In this document: piece by piece, positions 50,278 to 59,498 of the stretch
How the letters are laid out: each line of letters starts with the position of its first letter
Numbering within the stretch: position 1 is the stretch's first letter
Source: JAFECT01 sp963838235
GTDB taxonomy: Bacteria; Pseudomonadota; Alphaproteobacteria; Caulobacterales; Caulobacteraceae
Reading direction: 5' to 3'
Assembly: GCA_963838235.1 (NCBI GenBank)
Contig: CAWIQJ010000006.1
Span: 124,001-188,000 of the forward strand
Length of the DNA: 64,000 nt
Program-made: the position numbers and the translations under genes
Notes under the pieces: generated by a model
Told to the model about the DNA's origin: nothing
What the model saw: only the letters and a program-made list of their open reading frames with translations
The model's database searches: none

Positions 50278-51333
50278 TCAGCGCAGACCCTCGTTGATCT
50301 TGTCGAGCGCGGCCGACCCCGGGATCAGCTCCGCATCACTCAGTTGATTGAGCGGCTTAGCCACCGTGCCCAGGTGCTCATGCAGGTCCTCCGCCTCCGG
50401 GTCGACGTAGAGCAACCCCGTGACGATTTCGCCGGCGTGTTGGCGTTCGGTGAGGAAGGCCATGGCCTTGACCCGGTCGGTGGCGTCGTAGTCGGCGGCG
50501 ACCTTGCGCAGTTTCAGGACCGAGCCGTCGTGCTGGGTCACCTCGACCATTTCGCCGGGCGCATAGGCGGCGGCGATCGGCGAGCGCGGCACCATGAAGT
50601 CGATGCGGTTCACCGCCTCGTTGTGTTCGCGCACATAGTCGAAGCTCTTGGTCGAGCCGGCGTGGTTGTTGAACTGCACGCAGGGCGACAGGCAGTCGAT
50701 CAGCGCGGCGCCGCGGTGGCTGAGCGCGCCCTTGATCAGGGGGATCAGCTGCTCCTTGTCGCCGGAGAACGAGCGTCCGACATAGGTGGCGCCCAGCTGC
50801 ATGGCCATGCCGACCAGGTCGATGGCGCTGTCGTGATTGACCACGCCCTTCTTGCTCTTGGAGCCCGCGTCGGAGGTGGCGGAGAACTGGCCTTTGGTGA
50901 GGCCATACACGCCGTTGTTCTCGACAATATAGGTCATGTTCACGCCACGGCGCATGGCATGGGCGAATTGGCCGAGGCCAATGGACGCCAAATCGCCGTC
51001 GCCGGAAACGCCGAGATAGATCAGCTCGCGGTTGGCCAGATTGGCGCCGGTCAGAACCGAGGGCATGCGCCCGTGCACGCTGTTGAAGCCGTGTGAATTG
51101 CCGACGAAATAGTCCGGCGTCTTGGACGAACAGCCGATGCCCGAGAGTTTCGCCATGCGGTGCGGCGGCAGGTCGAGCTCGAAACAGGCCTGGATGATCG
51201 CCGCGGAAATCGAGTCGTGGCCGCAGCCGGCGCACAGGGTCGAAACCTTGCCTTCGTAGTCGCGCCGGGTGAAGCCGAGGGCGTTCACCGGGAGCTTGGG
51301 GTGATGCAGTTTCGGCTTGGCGATATAGGTCAT
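50278..51333 (-). CDS. korB: 2-oxoacid:acceptor oxidoreductase, beta subunit
   Basis: 351 aa, thiamine-pyrophosphate subunit. The TPP motif is VSGDGDLASIGLGQFAHA followed by IVENNGVYGLTKGQ; the N-terminal LCAGCGHDSI and GIGCSSKT cysteines are present. With the alpha subunit it oxidatively decarboxylates a 2-oxoacid (2-oxoglutarate or pyruvate; not decided by sequence) to the acyl-CoA, passing electrons to ferredoxin. The ATG overlaps the korA stop (ATGA). Confidence 0.9.
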   Translation of the reverse strand: MTYIAKPKLHHPKLPVNALGFTRRDYEGKVSTLCAGCGHDSISAAIIQACFELDLPPHRMAKLSGIGCSSKTPDYFVGNSHGFNSVHGRMPSVLTGANLANRELIYLGVSGDGDLASIGLGQFAHAMRRGVNMTYIVENNGVYGLTKGQFSATSDAGSKSKKGVVNHDSAIDLVGMAMQLGATYVGRSFSGDKEQLIPLIKGALSHRGAALIDCLSPCVQFNNHAGSTKSFDYVREHNEAVNRIDFMVPRSPIAAAYAPGEMVEVTQHDGSVLKLRKVAADYDATDRVKAMAFLTERQHAGEIVTGLLYVDPEAEDLHEHLGTVAKPLNQLSDAELIPGSAALDKINEGLR

Positions 51334-53168
51334 TCCGCCGCCTCCGTCTGACGCGCGACGCCGAGCTTTGCGGAAATCGTCTGGGTGATGAACCGCGCGG
51401 TGATCGGCGTGCCGTCGTAGTGCAGCACCTTCACCAGCTTGTGCGGGTCGATGTCGAGTTCGGTGGTGAGCAGGGTGCGCAACTGGGCGTCACGGTTCTG
51501 TTCGACCACGAAGACGCGTTCGTGCCTGGCGATGAAGTCGGCGACGTCGTCGTTGAACGGAAAGCCGCGGATGCGCAGGGCGTCGAGGTGGATCTGCTGA
51601 TCCTCGAGCGCGCTCAGCGCCTCATGCATGGCCGGCGTCGAGGAGCCGAAATAGATCACACCCAGGGTCGACGGCGTCTTGGCGTCGCGGCGCTCGGGCG
51701 CGGGAACCAGATCACGCGCCGTGTCGAACTTCTTCAGCAGGCGTTCCATGTTGTCGACGTAGTCGGCGCCGGTTTCGCTGTAACGCGCATAACGGTCGCG
51801 CGACGTGCCGCGGGTGAAATAGCCGCCCTTGGAGGGGTGGGTGCCCGGATAGGTGCGGTAGGGAATGCCGTCGCCGTCCACGTCGAGGTAACGGCCGAAT
51901 TCCTTGCCGGCGTCCAGGTCCTCGCGGGTCATCACCTTGCCGCGGTCGAGCTTCTTGCTGTCGTCCCAGGTCAGGGGATCGGTCAGCCACTCGTTCATGC
52001 CGATGTCGAGGTCGAGCATGACAAAGACCGTGGTCTGCAGCCGGTCGGCGAGGTCGAAGGCAAGCGCCCCGAACTCGAAACACTCCTGCGGGTTACGCGG
52101 CAGCAGCATCGGGTGCTTGGTGTCGCCATGGGACGCGTAGGCGGCGCTGAGAATGTCCGACTGTTGTGTCCGCGTGGGCATGCCGGTCGAGGGACCGCCG
52201 CGCTGAACGTCGAAGATCACGGCGGGAATTTCGGCGAAGTAACTCAGACCGATGAACTCCTGCATCAGCGACACGCCCGGGCCCGAGGTGCAGGTGAAGG
52301 CGCGCGCACCGTTCCAACCGGCGCCGACCACAACTCCGATGGATGCGATCTCGTCCTCGGCCTGGACGATGGCGTAGCGCGCCTTTCCGGTTTCGGGGTC
52401 CTTGCGCAACTTAGCGCAGTAGCTCGCGAAGGCTTCCGCCAGTGAGGTCGAGGGCGTGATCGGATACCAGGCGCAGACCGTGGCCCCGCCGTAGACGGCG
52501 CCCAGCGCGGCCGCCGCGTTGCCCTCGACAAAGATGCGGTCGCCCACCGCGTCGGCGCGGCGCACCTGCAGGTCCAGCGGCTTCAGGTTTGCGCGCACGT
52601 ACTGGAAGCCGAGACCCAGCGCTTCCACGTTCATCGGGATCAGTTTGGGCTTGGCGGCGAACTCCTCCGCCAGCAGCTGTTCGACGACGCCGACCTCGAT
52701 ACCGAGCAACGATGTCAGCGCGCCGACGTAGATAATGTTCTTGAACAGCTGGCGCTGGCGCGGGTCGGAATAGGCTTCGTTCGAGATGGCGGTCAGCGGC
52801 ACGCCGACCACGGTGATGTCGCCGCGAAACCTCTCGGGCGGCAGCGGCTTGGTGGAGTCGTAGAACAAATAGCCGCCGGGTTCGATCTCGGCCAGGTCGC
52901 GATCCCAGGTCTGGGGGTTCATCGCCACCATCAGGTCGACGCCGCCGCGACGACCCATGTGGCCGGCCTCAGAGACACGCACTTCGTACCAGGTCGGCAG
53001 GCCCTGAATGTTCGAGGGAAAGATGTTGCGCGCCGCCACCGGCACGCCCATGCGCAGCACCGACTTGGCGAACAGCGAATTGGCCGAGGCGGAGCCCGAG
53101 CCGTTCACATTGGCGAACTTGACGACGAAGTCGTTGACGGCGGAGATTCGACCCGTTGCGTTGGTCAC
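51330..53168 (-). CDS. korA: 2-oxoacid:acceptor oxidoreductase, fused gamma-alpha subunit
   Basis: 612 aa. The N-terminal 200 residues are the gamma (catalytic-domain) part (FVVKFANVNGSGSASANSLF, VRVSEAGHMGRRGGVDLMVA). The alpha part follows with AALGAVYGGATVCAWYPITP, SGPGVSLMQEFIGLSYFAEI and QRGGPSTGMPTRTQQSD. This gamma-alpha fusion is the usual KorA form. The GTG at 53168 overlaps the upstream stop (GTGA). It carries no ferredoxin domain; the ferredoxin is fused to the neighbouring FAD protein. Confidence 0.9.
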   Translation of the reverse strand: MTNATGRISAVNDFVVKFANVNGSGSASANSLFAKSVLRMGVPVAARNIFPSNIQGLPTWYEVRVSEAGHMGRRGGVDLMVAMNPQTWDRDLAEIEPGGYLFYDSTKPLPPERFRGDITVVGVPLTAISNEAYSDPRQRQLFKNIIYVGALTSLLGIEVGVVEQLLAEEFAAKPKLIPMNVEALGLGFQYVRANLKPLDLQVRRADAVGDRIFVEGNAAAALGAVYGGATVCAWYPITPSTSLAEAFASYCAKLRKDPETGKARYAIVQAEDEIASIGVVVGAGWNGARAFTCTSGPGVSLMQEFIGLSYFAEIPAVIFDVQRGGPSTGMPTRTQQSDILSAAYASHGDTKHPMLLPRNPQECFEFGALAFDLADRLQTTVFVMLDLDIGMNEWLTDPLTWDDSKKLDRGKVMTREDLDAGKEFGRYLDVDGDGIPYRTYPGTHPSKGGYFTRGTSRDRYARYSETGADYVDNMERLLKKFDTARDLVPAPERRDAKTPSTLGVIYFGSSTPAMHEALSALEDQQIHLDALRIRGFPFNDDVADFIARHERVFVVEQNRDAQLRTLLTTELDIDPHKLVKVLHYDGTPITARFITQTISAKLGVARQTEAAE

Positions 53169-54970
53169 CGCACGCACGCCTTTTCTCCCGCGTGCGTCAT
53201 GTCGAGCAGGTACTTCTGCATGTCCCAGGCGCCGGTCGGACAGCGTTCGGCGCAGAGGCCGCAGTGCAGGCAGACGTCTTCGTCCTTCACCATCACCCGC
53301 CCGGTCGGCAGCACGCCCGAGACGTAAAGGTCCTGCGTCACGTCCAGCGCCGGCGCTTTCAGCCGCTCGCGCAGGTCGGCCTCTTCGCCGTTGGCGGTGA
53401 AGGTGATGCAGTCCATCGGGCAGATGTCGACGCAGGCGTCGCACTCGATACAGGCCGGCGTGGAGAACACGGTCTGGATGTCGCAGTTCAGACAGCGTTG
53501 CGCCTCGCGGTAGCCGAGCTTTTCATCGAAGCCGAGCTCGACCTCGAACTTGATGCTCGACAGCGCCTTTTCCGTCTCCAGGTGCGGCACCTTGTGGCGC
53601 AAGGCGTTAGAGATGTCGTTGTCGTAGCTCCACTCGTGGATACCCATCTTCTGGCTGGACACGTTGACGCCCGGCGGCGGCCGTAGTCTCACGTCGGTTC
53701 CGCGGCAGAAGTGGTCGATGGAGATGGCCGCGTCGTGCGCGTGCGCCACCGCCCAGATGATGTTCTTGGGCCCAAACGCCGCGTCGCCGCCGAAGAACAC
53801 CTTCGGATTGGACGACTGCATGGTCACCGTGTCGACGGTGGGCATGTCCCACTCGTCGAAGGTGATGCCGACGTCGCGCTCGATCCAGGGGAAGGCGTTC
53901 TCCTGGCCGATGGCGACCAGCACATCGTCGCATTCGTAGTGTTCGTCCGGCTCGCCGGTGGGCAGCAGTTTGCGCTTGCCCTTGTCGTCGGTCTGCCAGG
54001 CCGTCTTCTGGAAGGTGACGCCGGTCAGTTTCGACGAGCCGTTGGTCCCGGAGTAGGTGAAGGCCTTGGGCGTGAGGAAGTTCAGGATCGGGATGTCCTC
54101 GCGCTGGGCGTCGTCTTTTTCCCAGGGCGAGGCCTTCATCTCGTCGAAGCCGGAGCGGACGATCACCTTCACGTCCTCGCCGCCGAGACGGCGCGAGGTG
54201 CGGCAGCAGTCCATGGCGGTGTTGCCGCCGCCCAGAACGATGACGCGCTTGCCGATCTTCTCGATGTGGCCGAACGAGACCGACGAAAGCCAGTCGATGC
54301 CGATGTGAATGTTGGCCGCGGCCTCATGGCGGCCCGGAACCTCGAGATCGCGGCCGCGCGGTGCGCCGGAACCCACGAAGATGGCGTTGTAGTCTTCGGC
54401 CAGCAGCGCCTTCAAACTGTCGACGCGTTCACCCAATCGCAGCTCGGGCTCGAGCGCGGTGATGAAGCCGACTTCCTCGTCGATCACCTCGACCGGCAGG
54501 CGAAAGCGCGGGATCTGGGTGCGGATCATGCCGCCCGCCTGCGGATCGCCGTCATAGAGGGTCACATGATAACCGAGCGGCAGCAAATCACGCGCCACCG
54601 CCAGCGATGCGGGCCCGGCGCCGACGCAGGCGATCTTGAAGCCGTTCTTCTTCGGCTCCGGCTTGGGCATGCGCGGCGTGACATCGCCCTTGTTGTCGGC
54701 GCAGACGCGCTTCAGCCGGCAGATGGCCACCGGTTCCTGGTCCTCGCCCACGCGGCCGCGCCGGCAGGCGGGCTCGCACGGACGGTCGCAGGTGCGGCCT
54801 AAAATCCCCGGGAAGACGTTGGACTTCCAGTTGACCATATAGGCGTCGGCGTAACGTTCGGCCGCGATCAGCCGGATGTACTCGGGGACCGGCGTGTGCG
54901 CCGGGCAGGCCCACTGACAGTCGACCACCTTGTGAAAATAATCTGGCGCCTCTGTGTTGGTCGGTTCCAA
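53165..54970 (-). CDS. FAD-dependent pyridine-nucleotide oxidoreductase with C-terminal 4Fe-4S ferredoxin domain
   Basis: 601 aa. The N-terminal GltD-type iron-sulfur region (CQWACPAHTPVPEYI, TCDRPCEPACRRG) is followed by FAD (VGAGPASLAVARDL) and NAD(P) (IVLGGGNTAMDCCRTSRRLG) Rossmann motifs. Two 4Fe-4S motifs come at the C-terminus (CIECDACVDICP, CLHCGLCAERCP). It can couple NAD(P)H to the KorAB pair through its own ferredoxin domain (inference from fusion and operon). A TTG at 54970 is the only plausible start before a long conserved N-terminus. Confidence 0.88.
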   Translation of the reverse strand: MEPTNTEAPDYFHKVVDCQWACPAHTPVPEYIRLIAAERYADAYMVNWKSNVFPGILGRTCDRPCEPACRRGRVGEDQEPVAICRLKRVCADNKGDVTPRMPKPEPKKNGFKIACVGAGPASLAVARDLLPLGYHVTLYDGDPQAGGMIRTQIPRFRLPVEVIDEEVGFITALEPELRLGERVDSLKALLAEDYNAIFVGSGAPRGRDLEVPGRHEAAANIHIGIDWLSSVSFGHIEKIGKRVIVLGGGNTAMDCCRTSRRLGGEDVKVIVRSGFDEMKASPWEKDDAQREDIPILNFLTPKAFTYSGTNGSSKLTGVTFQKTAWQTDDKGKRKLLPTGEPDEHYECDDVLVAIGQENAFPWIERDVGITFDEWDMPTVDTVTMQSSNPKVFFGGDAAFGPKNIIWAVAHAHDAAISIDHFCRGTDVRLRPPPGVNVSSQKMGIHEWSYDNDISNALRHKVPHLETEKALSSIKFEVELGFDEKLGYREAQRCLNCDIQTVFSTPACIECDACVDICPMDCITFTANGEEADLRERLKAPALDVTQDLYVSGVLPTGRVMVKDEDVCLHCGLCAERCPTGAWDMQKYLLDMTHAGEKACVR

Positions 54971-55108
54971 ACCGTCCGCTCCGCGCTGCCACCCCGTAGG
55001 CCCTGTCGTGTCGGACGCGGGACGACCGTCCCGCCGCGCAGGGCCTTGAAAACCATGTTAGATCGGCGAGGTAGCGGGCGCCAGAGGTTTGCGCGGGGGG
55101 ACCCAACG

Positions 55109-55948
55109 ATGTTGCGAAGCGCCATGATGGGAGCCGTCGTCGCCGCCTTGACGATTGGGCTGGCGGCGGGACCCGGCTCGGCCGCGCCGGTCTCGCCGAC
55201 CTGGAAGCCGCTGGACCCGGACAACACCCTGGTCATCGACACCGGAAAGGGCCGTATCGTCATCGAGCTGCAGCCGGTCTTCGCGCCCAAGTCGGTCGAG
55301 CGAGTGAAGCAGCTGGCCCACGAGCACTTCTACGACGGGCTGGCGTTCTGGCGCGTCCTCGACGGGTTCATGGCCCAGACCGGCGATCCCGGAAACGTCG
55401 ACGGCGGCAAGTCGCCGCTGCCCGACCTGAAGGGCGAGTTCACCTTCCGCCGCGGCCCCGACACGGCCTCGGTTATCGCGGCCCGGCCGTCGGGCCTGGC
55501 CGAGGGCTTTGTCGGTTCGGTCCCGTTCGCGGGCCAGCCGGACGCGTTCATGGCCAAGCGGCCGGACCACAAGGTCTCTGCCTGGGGGCTCTACTGTCCG
55601 GGCGTCGCCGGCATGGGCCGCGGCGACGACGAGAACAGCGGCAACAGCGAATTCTTCCTGATGCGCGCCGCCTACCCCTCGCTCGACAAGCGCTACGCGG
55701 TCTGGGGCCGGGTGGTGGCGGGCCTTTCCGTGGTGCGGTCGCTGAAGACCGGCGAGCCGGTGAAAGACCCCGACGTGATGACCCGCATGCGCGTTCTGGC
55801 CGACTTGCCTGGGGCGGAGCGGCCGAAGCTCGAGGTCATGGATACGAAGAGCGCGGCCTTCCGGCGGATTATCGACCGCGTGCGCCGGCGCGAAGGTGCG
55901 GACTTTTCGATGTGCGATGTGGAGGTTCCGGTCCGCAACCCCCGATAG
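55109..55948 (+). CDS. Exported cyclophilin-type peptidyl-prolyl isomerase
   Basis: 279 aa. Signal peptide (MLRSAMMGAVVAALTIGLAA), then a cyclophilin domain: VIDTGKGRIVIELQPVFAPK, HFYDGLAFWRVLDGFMAQTG and DDENSGNSEFFLMRAAYPSL. It would catalyse proline isomerisation during folding of periplasmic proteins. The ATG at 55109 follows a GGGGGG ribosome-binding region. It is divergent from the FAD oxidoreductase gene. Confidence 0.9.
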   Translation: MLRSAMMGAVVAALTIGLAAGPGSAAPVSPTWKPLDPDNTLVIDTGKGRIVIELQPVFAPKSVERVKQLAHEHFYDGLAFWRVLDGFMAQTGDPGNVDGGKSPLPDLKGEFTFRRGPDTASVIAARPSGLAEGFVGSVPFAGQPDAFMAKRPDHKVSAWGLYCPGVAGMGRGDDENSGNSEFFLMRAAYPSLDKRYAVWGRVVAGLSVVRSLKTGEPVKDPDVMTRMRVLADLPGAERPKLEVMDTKSAAFRRIIDRVRRREGADFSMCDVEVPVRNPR

Positions 55949-56003
55949 CGGATCGGCCCCAAATCATGCTTAGCTCGCCGCGCCCGGGAAGGGAGACTGA
56001 GGC

Positions 56004-56783
56004 ATGAGCGGCTATGCAGCGGGCGGGACCCTCGACATCGGCCGCATCATCCAGCGCACCTTCGGCGTGATCGGGCGCAACTTCGTGGCGTTCCTGCTGT
56101 TGGCGCTGCTGTTCAAGGCCGTACCGACGGTCGTCATCGGACTCTGGGGCGGCATGCTGCGGGGCGCGCAGGCGTACGATCCGTTCGGCGCGTTCCGCGC
56201 TCAAGGCGTATTGGTCGCCGTCGTCGGCGGGATCGTGAGCGTCATATCTGTGTTCGTGCTGCAGGCGGCTCTCCTGCGCGGCACGCTCGTCGATCTCAAC
56301 GGCCGTCGCGCCTCGCTCGGCGACATGCTGGGCACCGGCTTCCGTTTCTTCCTGCCGCTGTTCGGGCTCGCCATCGTCTTCGGCGTGGCGGTGGGCTTCG
56401 GCCTTGTCCTGCTCATTGTGCCCGGCGTCATGATGGCCGTCACCTGGTGCGCCGCCGCGCCGTCCGTCGTCGCCGAGAAAAAGGGCGTGTTCAAGTCCCT
56501 CTCGCGCAGCGCCGACCTCACCCGCGGCCACCGCTGGGCGATCTTCGGTCTGTTCGTGATCTACGCCGTGGTCAGCGGGATCATCGGCACGGTCGGCAGC
56601 GCGCTGATGTTGGCCGACCGCAACGACTTCATGATGACGATGATCATATCGGTGATCGCCCAGGCGGTAGTCGGCACGATCGCCGCCCTGATCGGCGGCG
56701 CCGGGTCGGCGGCGCTCTACTATGAACTGCGCACCATCAAGGAAGGCGTCGGCGCCGACAAGATGGCGGCGGTGTTCGACTAG
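56004..56783 (+). CDS. Polytopic membrane protein (GPDPase membrane-domain-like), copy 1
   Basis: 259 aa with about six transmembrane helices. The N-terminus reads TLDIGRIIQRTFGVIGRNFV. The central VPGVMMAVTWCAAAPSVVAE and SLSRSADLTRGHRWAIFGLF match the amphipathic SxxLTRGxRxxI motif found in glycerophosphodiesterase membrane-domain-type proteins of unknown role. It is a tandem paralogue of the next gene and convergent with the RDD-SpoIIM-MoxR operon. Confidence 0.75.
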   Translation: MSGYAAGGTLDIGRIIQRTFGVIGRNFVAFLLLALLFKAVPTVVIGLWGGMLRGAQAYDPFGAFRAQGVLVAVVGGIVSVISVFVLQAALLRGTLVDLNGRRASLGDMLGTGFRFFLPLFGLAIVFGVAVGFGLVLLIVPGVMMAVTWCAAAPSVVAEKKGVFKSLSRSADLTRGHRWAIFGLFVIYAVVSGIIGTVGSALMLADRNDFMMTMIISVIAQAVVGTIAALIGGAGSAALYYELRTIKEGVGADKMAAVFD

Positions 56784-56845
56784 CCGAACGCCACCTGTGG
56801 TCGAGTTCCCCGATCTGTGCTTAGGTCGCGCACAGGGGGTGATTC

Positions 56846-57622
56846 ATGACTTACAACGCAGTCCATTCCGGCGAACTCGACTTCGGGCGCGTGTTTCAGC
56901 GCACCTTCGGCATTGTCGGGCGGAACATTCTCACGCTGATCCTCCTGGGTATCGTGTTCGTGGGCGCGCCCGACGCGCTGCTGCAGTTGGCCTCCGGCGG
57001 CCCGAGGGCGCTCGGCGGTTTCTCGGGCCAGCCTCCGGTGATCGACTGGCCGATATACCTTGGGTCCTTCCTGCTCTTCTTCGCCGGCATCGGCCTCTAC
57101 AACATCGCGGCCATGCGGATTGCGATGGACGATGCGGAGGGCAAGCGCGCGTCGCCCTTCGTCGGCCTCGCCACCATCTTCCGGTTCCTGCTGCCGGGAC
57201 TGGCGGCCGGGGCGCTGGTGACGGTGGGCGGCATCTTCACCTACATGTTGCTGATCATCCCGGGGGTGATCTTCCTGCTCACCTATTTCGTGGTGCTGCC
57301 GGTCATCGTGGCGGAGAAAGCCGGCGTGTTCGAAAGCTTCCGGCGCAGCGCGGAACTGACCCGCGGCCGGCGCGGCGCGATTTTCGGCGCGCTGTTCCTG
57401 ATGAGCCTCATCACCGGCGTCGCCAACATCGTGTTGGGATTCGCCATCGGCCTGGGCGTCGCCACCGTCACCACCGCGCCGCTGGCGCTCGCGATCGCGG
57501 CCGGGCTTCTGAGCGGGGCTACCACGTCGGTGAGCGCGGTGTTTGGGGCGGTCGTCTACCAGCGGCTCGTCGAACTGAAGGGCGGCGGCGCGAACGCCAA
57601 GCTCGATCAGGTCTTCGCCTGA
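56846..57622 (+). CDS. Polytopic membrane protein (GPDPase membrane-domain-like), copy 2
   Basis: 258 aa, about six helices. It parallels copy 1 feature by feature: ELDFGRVFQRTFGIVGRNIL, IIPGVIFLLTYFVVLPVIVA, SFRRSAELTRGRRGAIFGAL, and a closing LVELKGGGANAKLDQVFA against copy 1's LRTIKEGVGADKMAAVFD. 62 bp separate the copies. The stop is only 3 bp from the convergent RDD gene stop. Function unknown. Confidence 0.75.
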   Translation: MTYNAVHSGELDFGRVFQRTFGIVGRNILTLILLGIVFVGAPDALLQLASGGPRALGGFSGQPPVIDWPIYLGSFLLFFAGIGLYNIAAMRIAMDDAEGKRASPFVGLATIFRFLLPGLAAGALVTVGGIFTYMLLIIPGVIFLLTYFVVLPVIVAEKAGVFESFRRSAELTRGRRGAIFGALFLMSLITGVANIVLGFAIGLGVATVTTAPLALAIAAGLLSGATTSVSAVFGAVVYQRLVELKGGGANAKLDQVFA

Positions 57623-57625
57623 GCC

Positions 57626-58489
57626 TCACCCCAAGTCGAACTTGTCCTTCTTGCGCTTGCCGAACAGCAGGCGTGATTCCAGGCGGCCGCGGACGGCGGC
57701 GTAGTAGGCGCTGAGGAAGTCGCCGTCCATTTCGTTGGAGCCGCGGACCCAGCTGATCTTGCTGCGGATGCGGTCGGCGACGCTCTGCATGGTCTTGCGG
57801 TCGCGGCGGCGCAGCACGTCTTCCAGCACCTGCAGCTCGTAGACGCCGTAGGCGTCGAGCTGGACCTGGGTGAAGCTGAAATCGGTGAGGCGGACTTCAC
57901 CGTCGCCGGCGAGGTCGGGCAGCAGGGTGATCTTCGGCGCCTTCACCACCCAGGTTCCCGCCACCAGGTCGCCCACGCGCAGTCGGTCGCGGTTGAACAG
58001 CGGGAAGAACACGAAGATCGCGCACCAGATCAGGCCGATCAGCTTCAGCCAGCCGTCGACACCCTGACCGCCGGCGAGAATGAAGGTGATCGGAACGAAC
58101 AGCTCGAGCTCGCGCATGAAGTTGCGGGCGAACACCATGTCGGAGGTCAGCCGCCCGCCGTTGCGGGCCGCGACGCGCAGACCCAACATCCGCTTTCCCG
58201 GCGTCGCCGCGCGCGGACCGAGCTCAAACAGAATGAAATAGGCGTTGCGCAGCAGAAAGGAGGTGAGCGCCAGGACCACGACCGTGGCCTCGAAAGCGCC
58301 GTCCTGCTTAGTCACGGCCGCGGAGACGGCAAAGGTGCAGGCGCCGATGAACACCAGCGTCATGATCACGATCATGATCAGGATATCGAGCATCAAGGCG
58401 CCGGCGCGCTCGGCCGCTTCGCCCAGGCGCAGACGCAGGTCGACGCCCTCGGGCGTGATCAGTTCGCGGATGCGGCCGGTCTCAGCCAT
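57626..58489 (-). CDS. RDD family membrane protein
   Basis: 287 aa. The N-terminal RDD domain has the expected arginine and aspartates (RLGEAAERAGALMLDILIMI ... TPGKRMLGLRVAARNGGRLT ... LFNRDRLRVGDLVAGTWVV). Four helices precede a cytoplasmic C-terminal half (about 110 residues) rich in charged residues and ending KKDKFDLG. It overlaps the SpoIIM gene by 8 bp and is the last gene of the operon. Transport or scaffold role unknown. Confidence 0.88.
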   Translation of the reverse strand: MAETGRIRELITPEGVDLRLRLGEAAERAGALMLDILIMIVIMTLVFIGACTFAVSAAVTKQDGAFEATVVVLALTSFLLRNAYFILFELGPRAATPGKRMLGLRVAARNGGRLTSDMVFARNFMRELELFVPITFILAGGQGVDGWLKLIGLIWCAIFVFFPLFNRDRLRVGDLVAGTWVVKAPKITLLPDLAGDGEVRLTDFSFTQVQLDAYGVYELQVLEDVLRRRDRKTMQSVADRIRSKISWVRGSNEMDGDFLSAYYAAVRGRLESRLLFGKRKKDKFDLG

Positions 58490-59498
58490 TGAGCGGCCTC
58501 GGTTTGCGCGGGAAATAGAGATAGAGCGCCCAGAACATCGCCGTGGACACAGCGATCGTGAAGCGCGCCCAATCCAGCGTCACGAGCTGGCGCGCGATGC
58601 CTTCGAGCATGCCGGCGATGAACAGCATGATCACGGTTCCGGCGATGAGGATGGCGCCTTCGCGTCCTGCCGCGCCCGCCGCCGCCACCCGGGTCTGCTT
58701 GCCCGGAAAGGCCATGGCCAGGCCGACACGGAAGCCCGCCGCGCCGGCGAGGATCACGGCCAGCAGTTCGGTCACGCCGTGGATCAGCAGCCAGCCCACG
58801 AAATTGAAGCCGAGGCCGCGGCTGAAGAACAGTTCCAGGAAGGCGCCCAGCACCAGGCCGTTGAACAGCATCAAAAGCACGGTCGGCACGCAGAAAGCGA
58901 AGCCGAGGGCGAAGGCGGAGATCGAAACCCCCGCATTGTTGACGAAGATCTCGGTGGCGAGCAGCGTCAGGAACTTGCGGTCGGCCTTGGTGGAATAGAG
59001 CGTGCTCTTCAGCGAGGCAGTGGTGGCGGTCGGATCGCGACCGTCGGCGAAGATGCCGGGCAGGAAGGCGTAGAACCAGTCGGCGTCCTGGGCCACCAGC
59101 AGCCAGGCCACCACGGCGCCCAGCGCCGTCAGGCCGGCGGCGACCAGGCTCTCGCGCCACAGGTTCTGCGCCGCCGCGGGCCAGTCGTGGGTGAAGAAAC
59201 GGCTGAGTCGCTGCAGGAAGGTGGTGCGCGTGCCGTAGACGAAGAAATAGGCCCGCGCGCACAGGCTCTCGAGATAGTCGACCACGCCCTGGTCCAGCGA
59301 GGTCGCCCGCGCCACCGACAGGGACGACAGGGCCGAGCGGTAGAGCACCGTCAGATTGACGATCTCGTCCTCGTTCAGTTTCTGCAGCACGCCGCCCTCG
59401 GCGCGGCGCAGCAGGCCTTCGAGCCGTCGCCAGTCCGCCTCGCGCTCGGTGCGGAAGCGGTGGCTCTTCAGTTGCAGGTCGCGCACGGCGGCGGTCAC
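58482..59498 (-). CDS. SpoIIM (stage II sporulation protein M) family membrane protein
   Basis: 338 aa. A soluble N-terminal region (RREADWRRLEGLLRRAEGG-like, YRSALSSLSVARATSLDQGV) precedes about five to six helices with FVNNAGVSISAFALGFAFCV, the conserved SpoIIM N-N segment, and LIHGVTELLAVILAGAAGFR. In non-sporulating bacteria this family travels with MoxR and RDD genes and has no known sporulation function. Overlaps DUF58 by 4 bp and RDD by 8 bp. Confidence 0.88.
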   Translation of the reverse strand: MTAAVRDLQLKSHRFRTEREADWRRLEGLLRRAEGGVLQKLNEDEIVNLTVLYRSALSSLSVARATSLDQGVVDYLESLCARAYFFVYGTRTTFLQRLSRFFTHDWPAAAQNLWRESLVAAGLTALGAVVAWLLVAQDADWFYAFLPGIFADGRDPTATTASLKSTLYSTKADRKFLTLLATEIFVNNAGVSISAFALGFAFCVPTVLLMLFNGLVLGAFLELFFSRGLGFNFVGWLLIHGVTELLAVILAGAAGFRVGLAMAFPGKQTRVAAAGAAGREGAILIAGTVIMLFIAGMLEGIARQLVTLDWARFTIAVSTAMFWALYLYFPRKPRPLNG

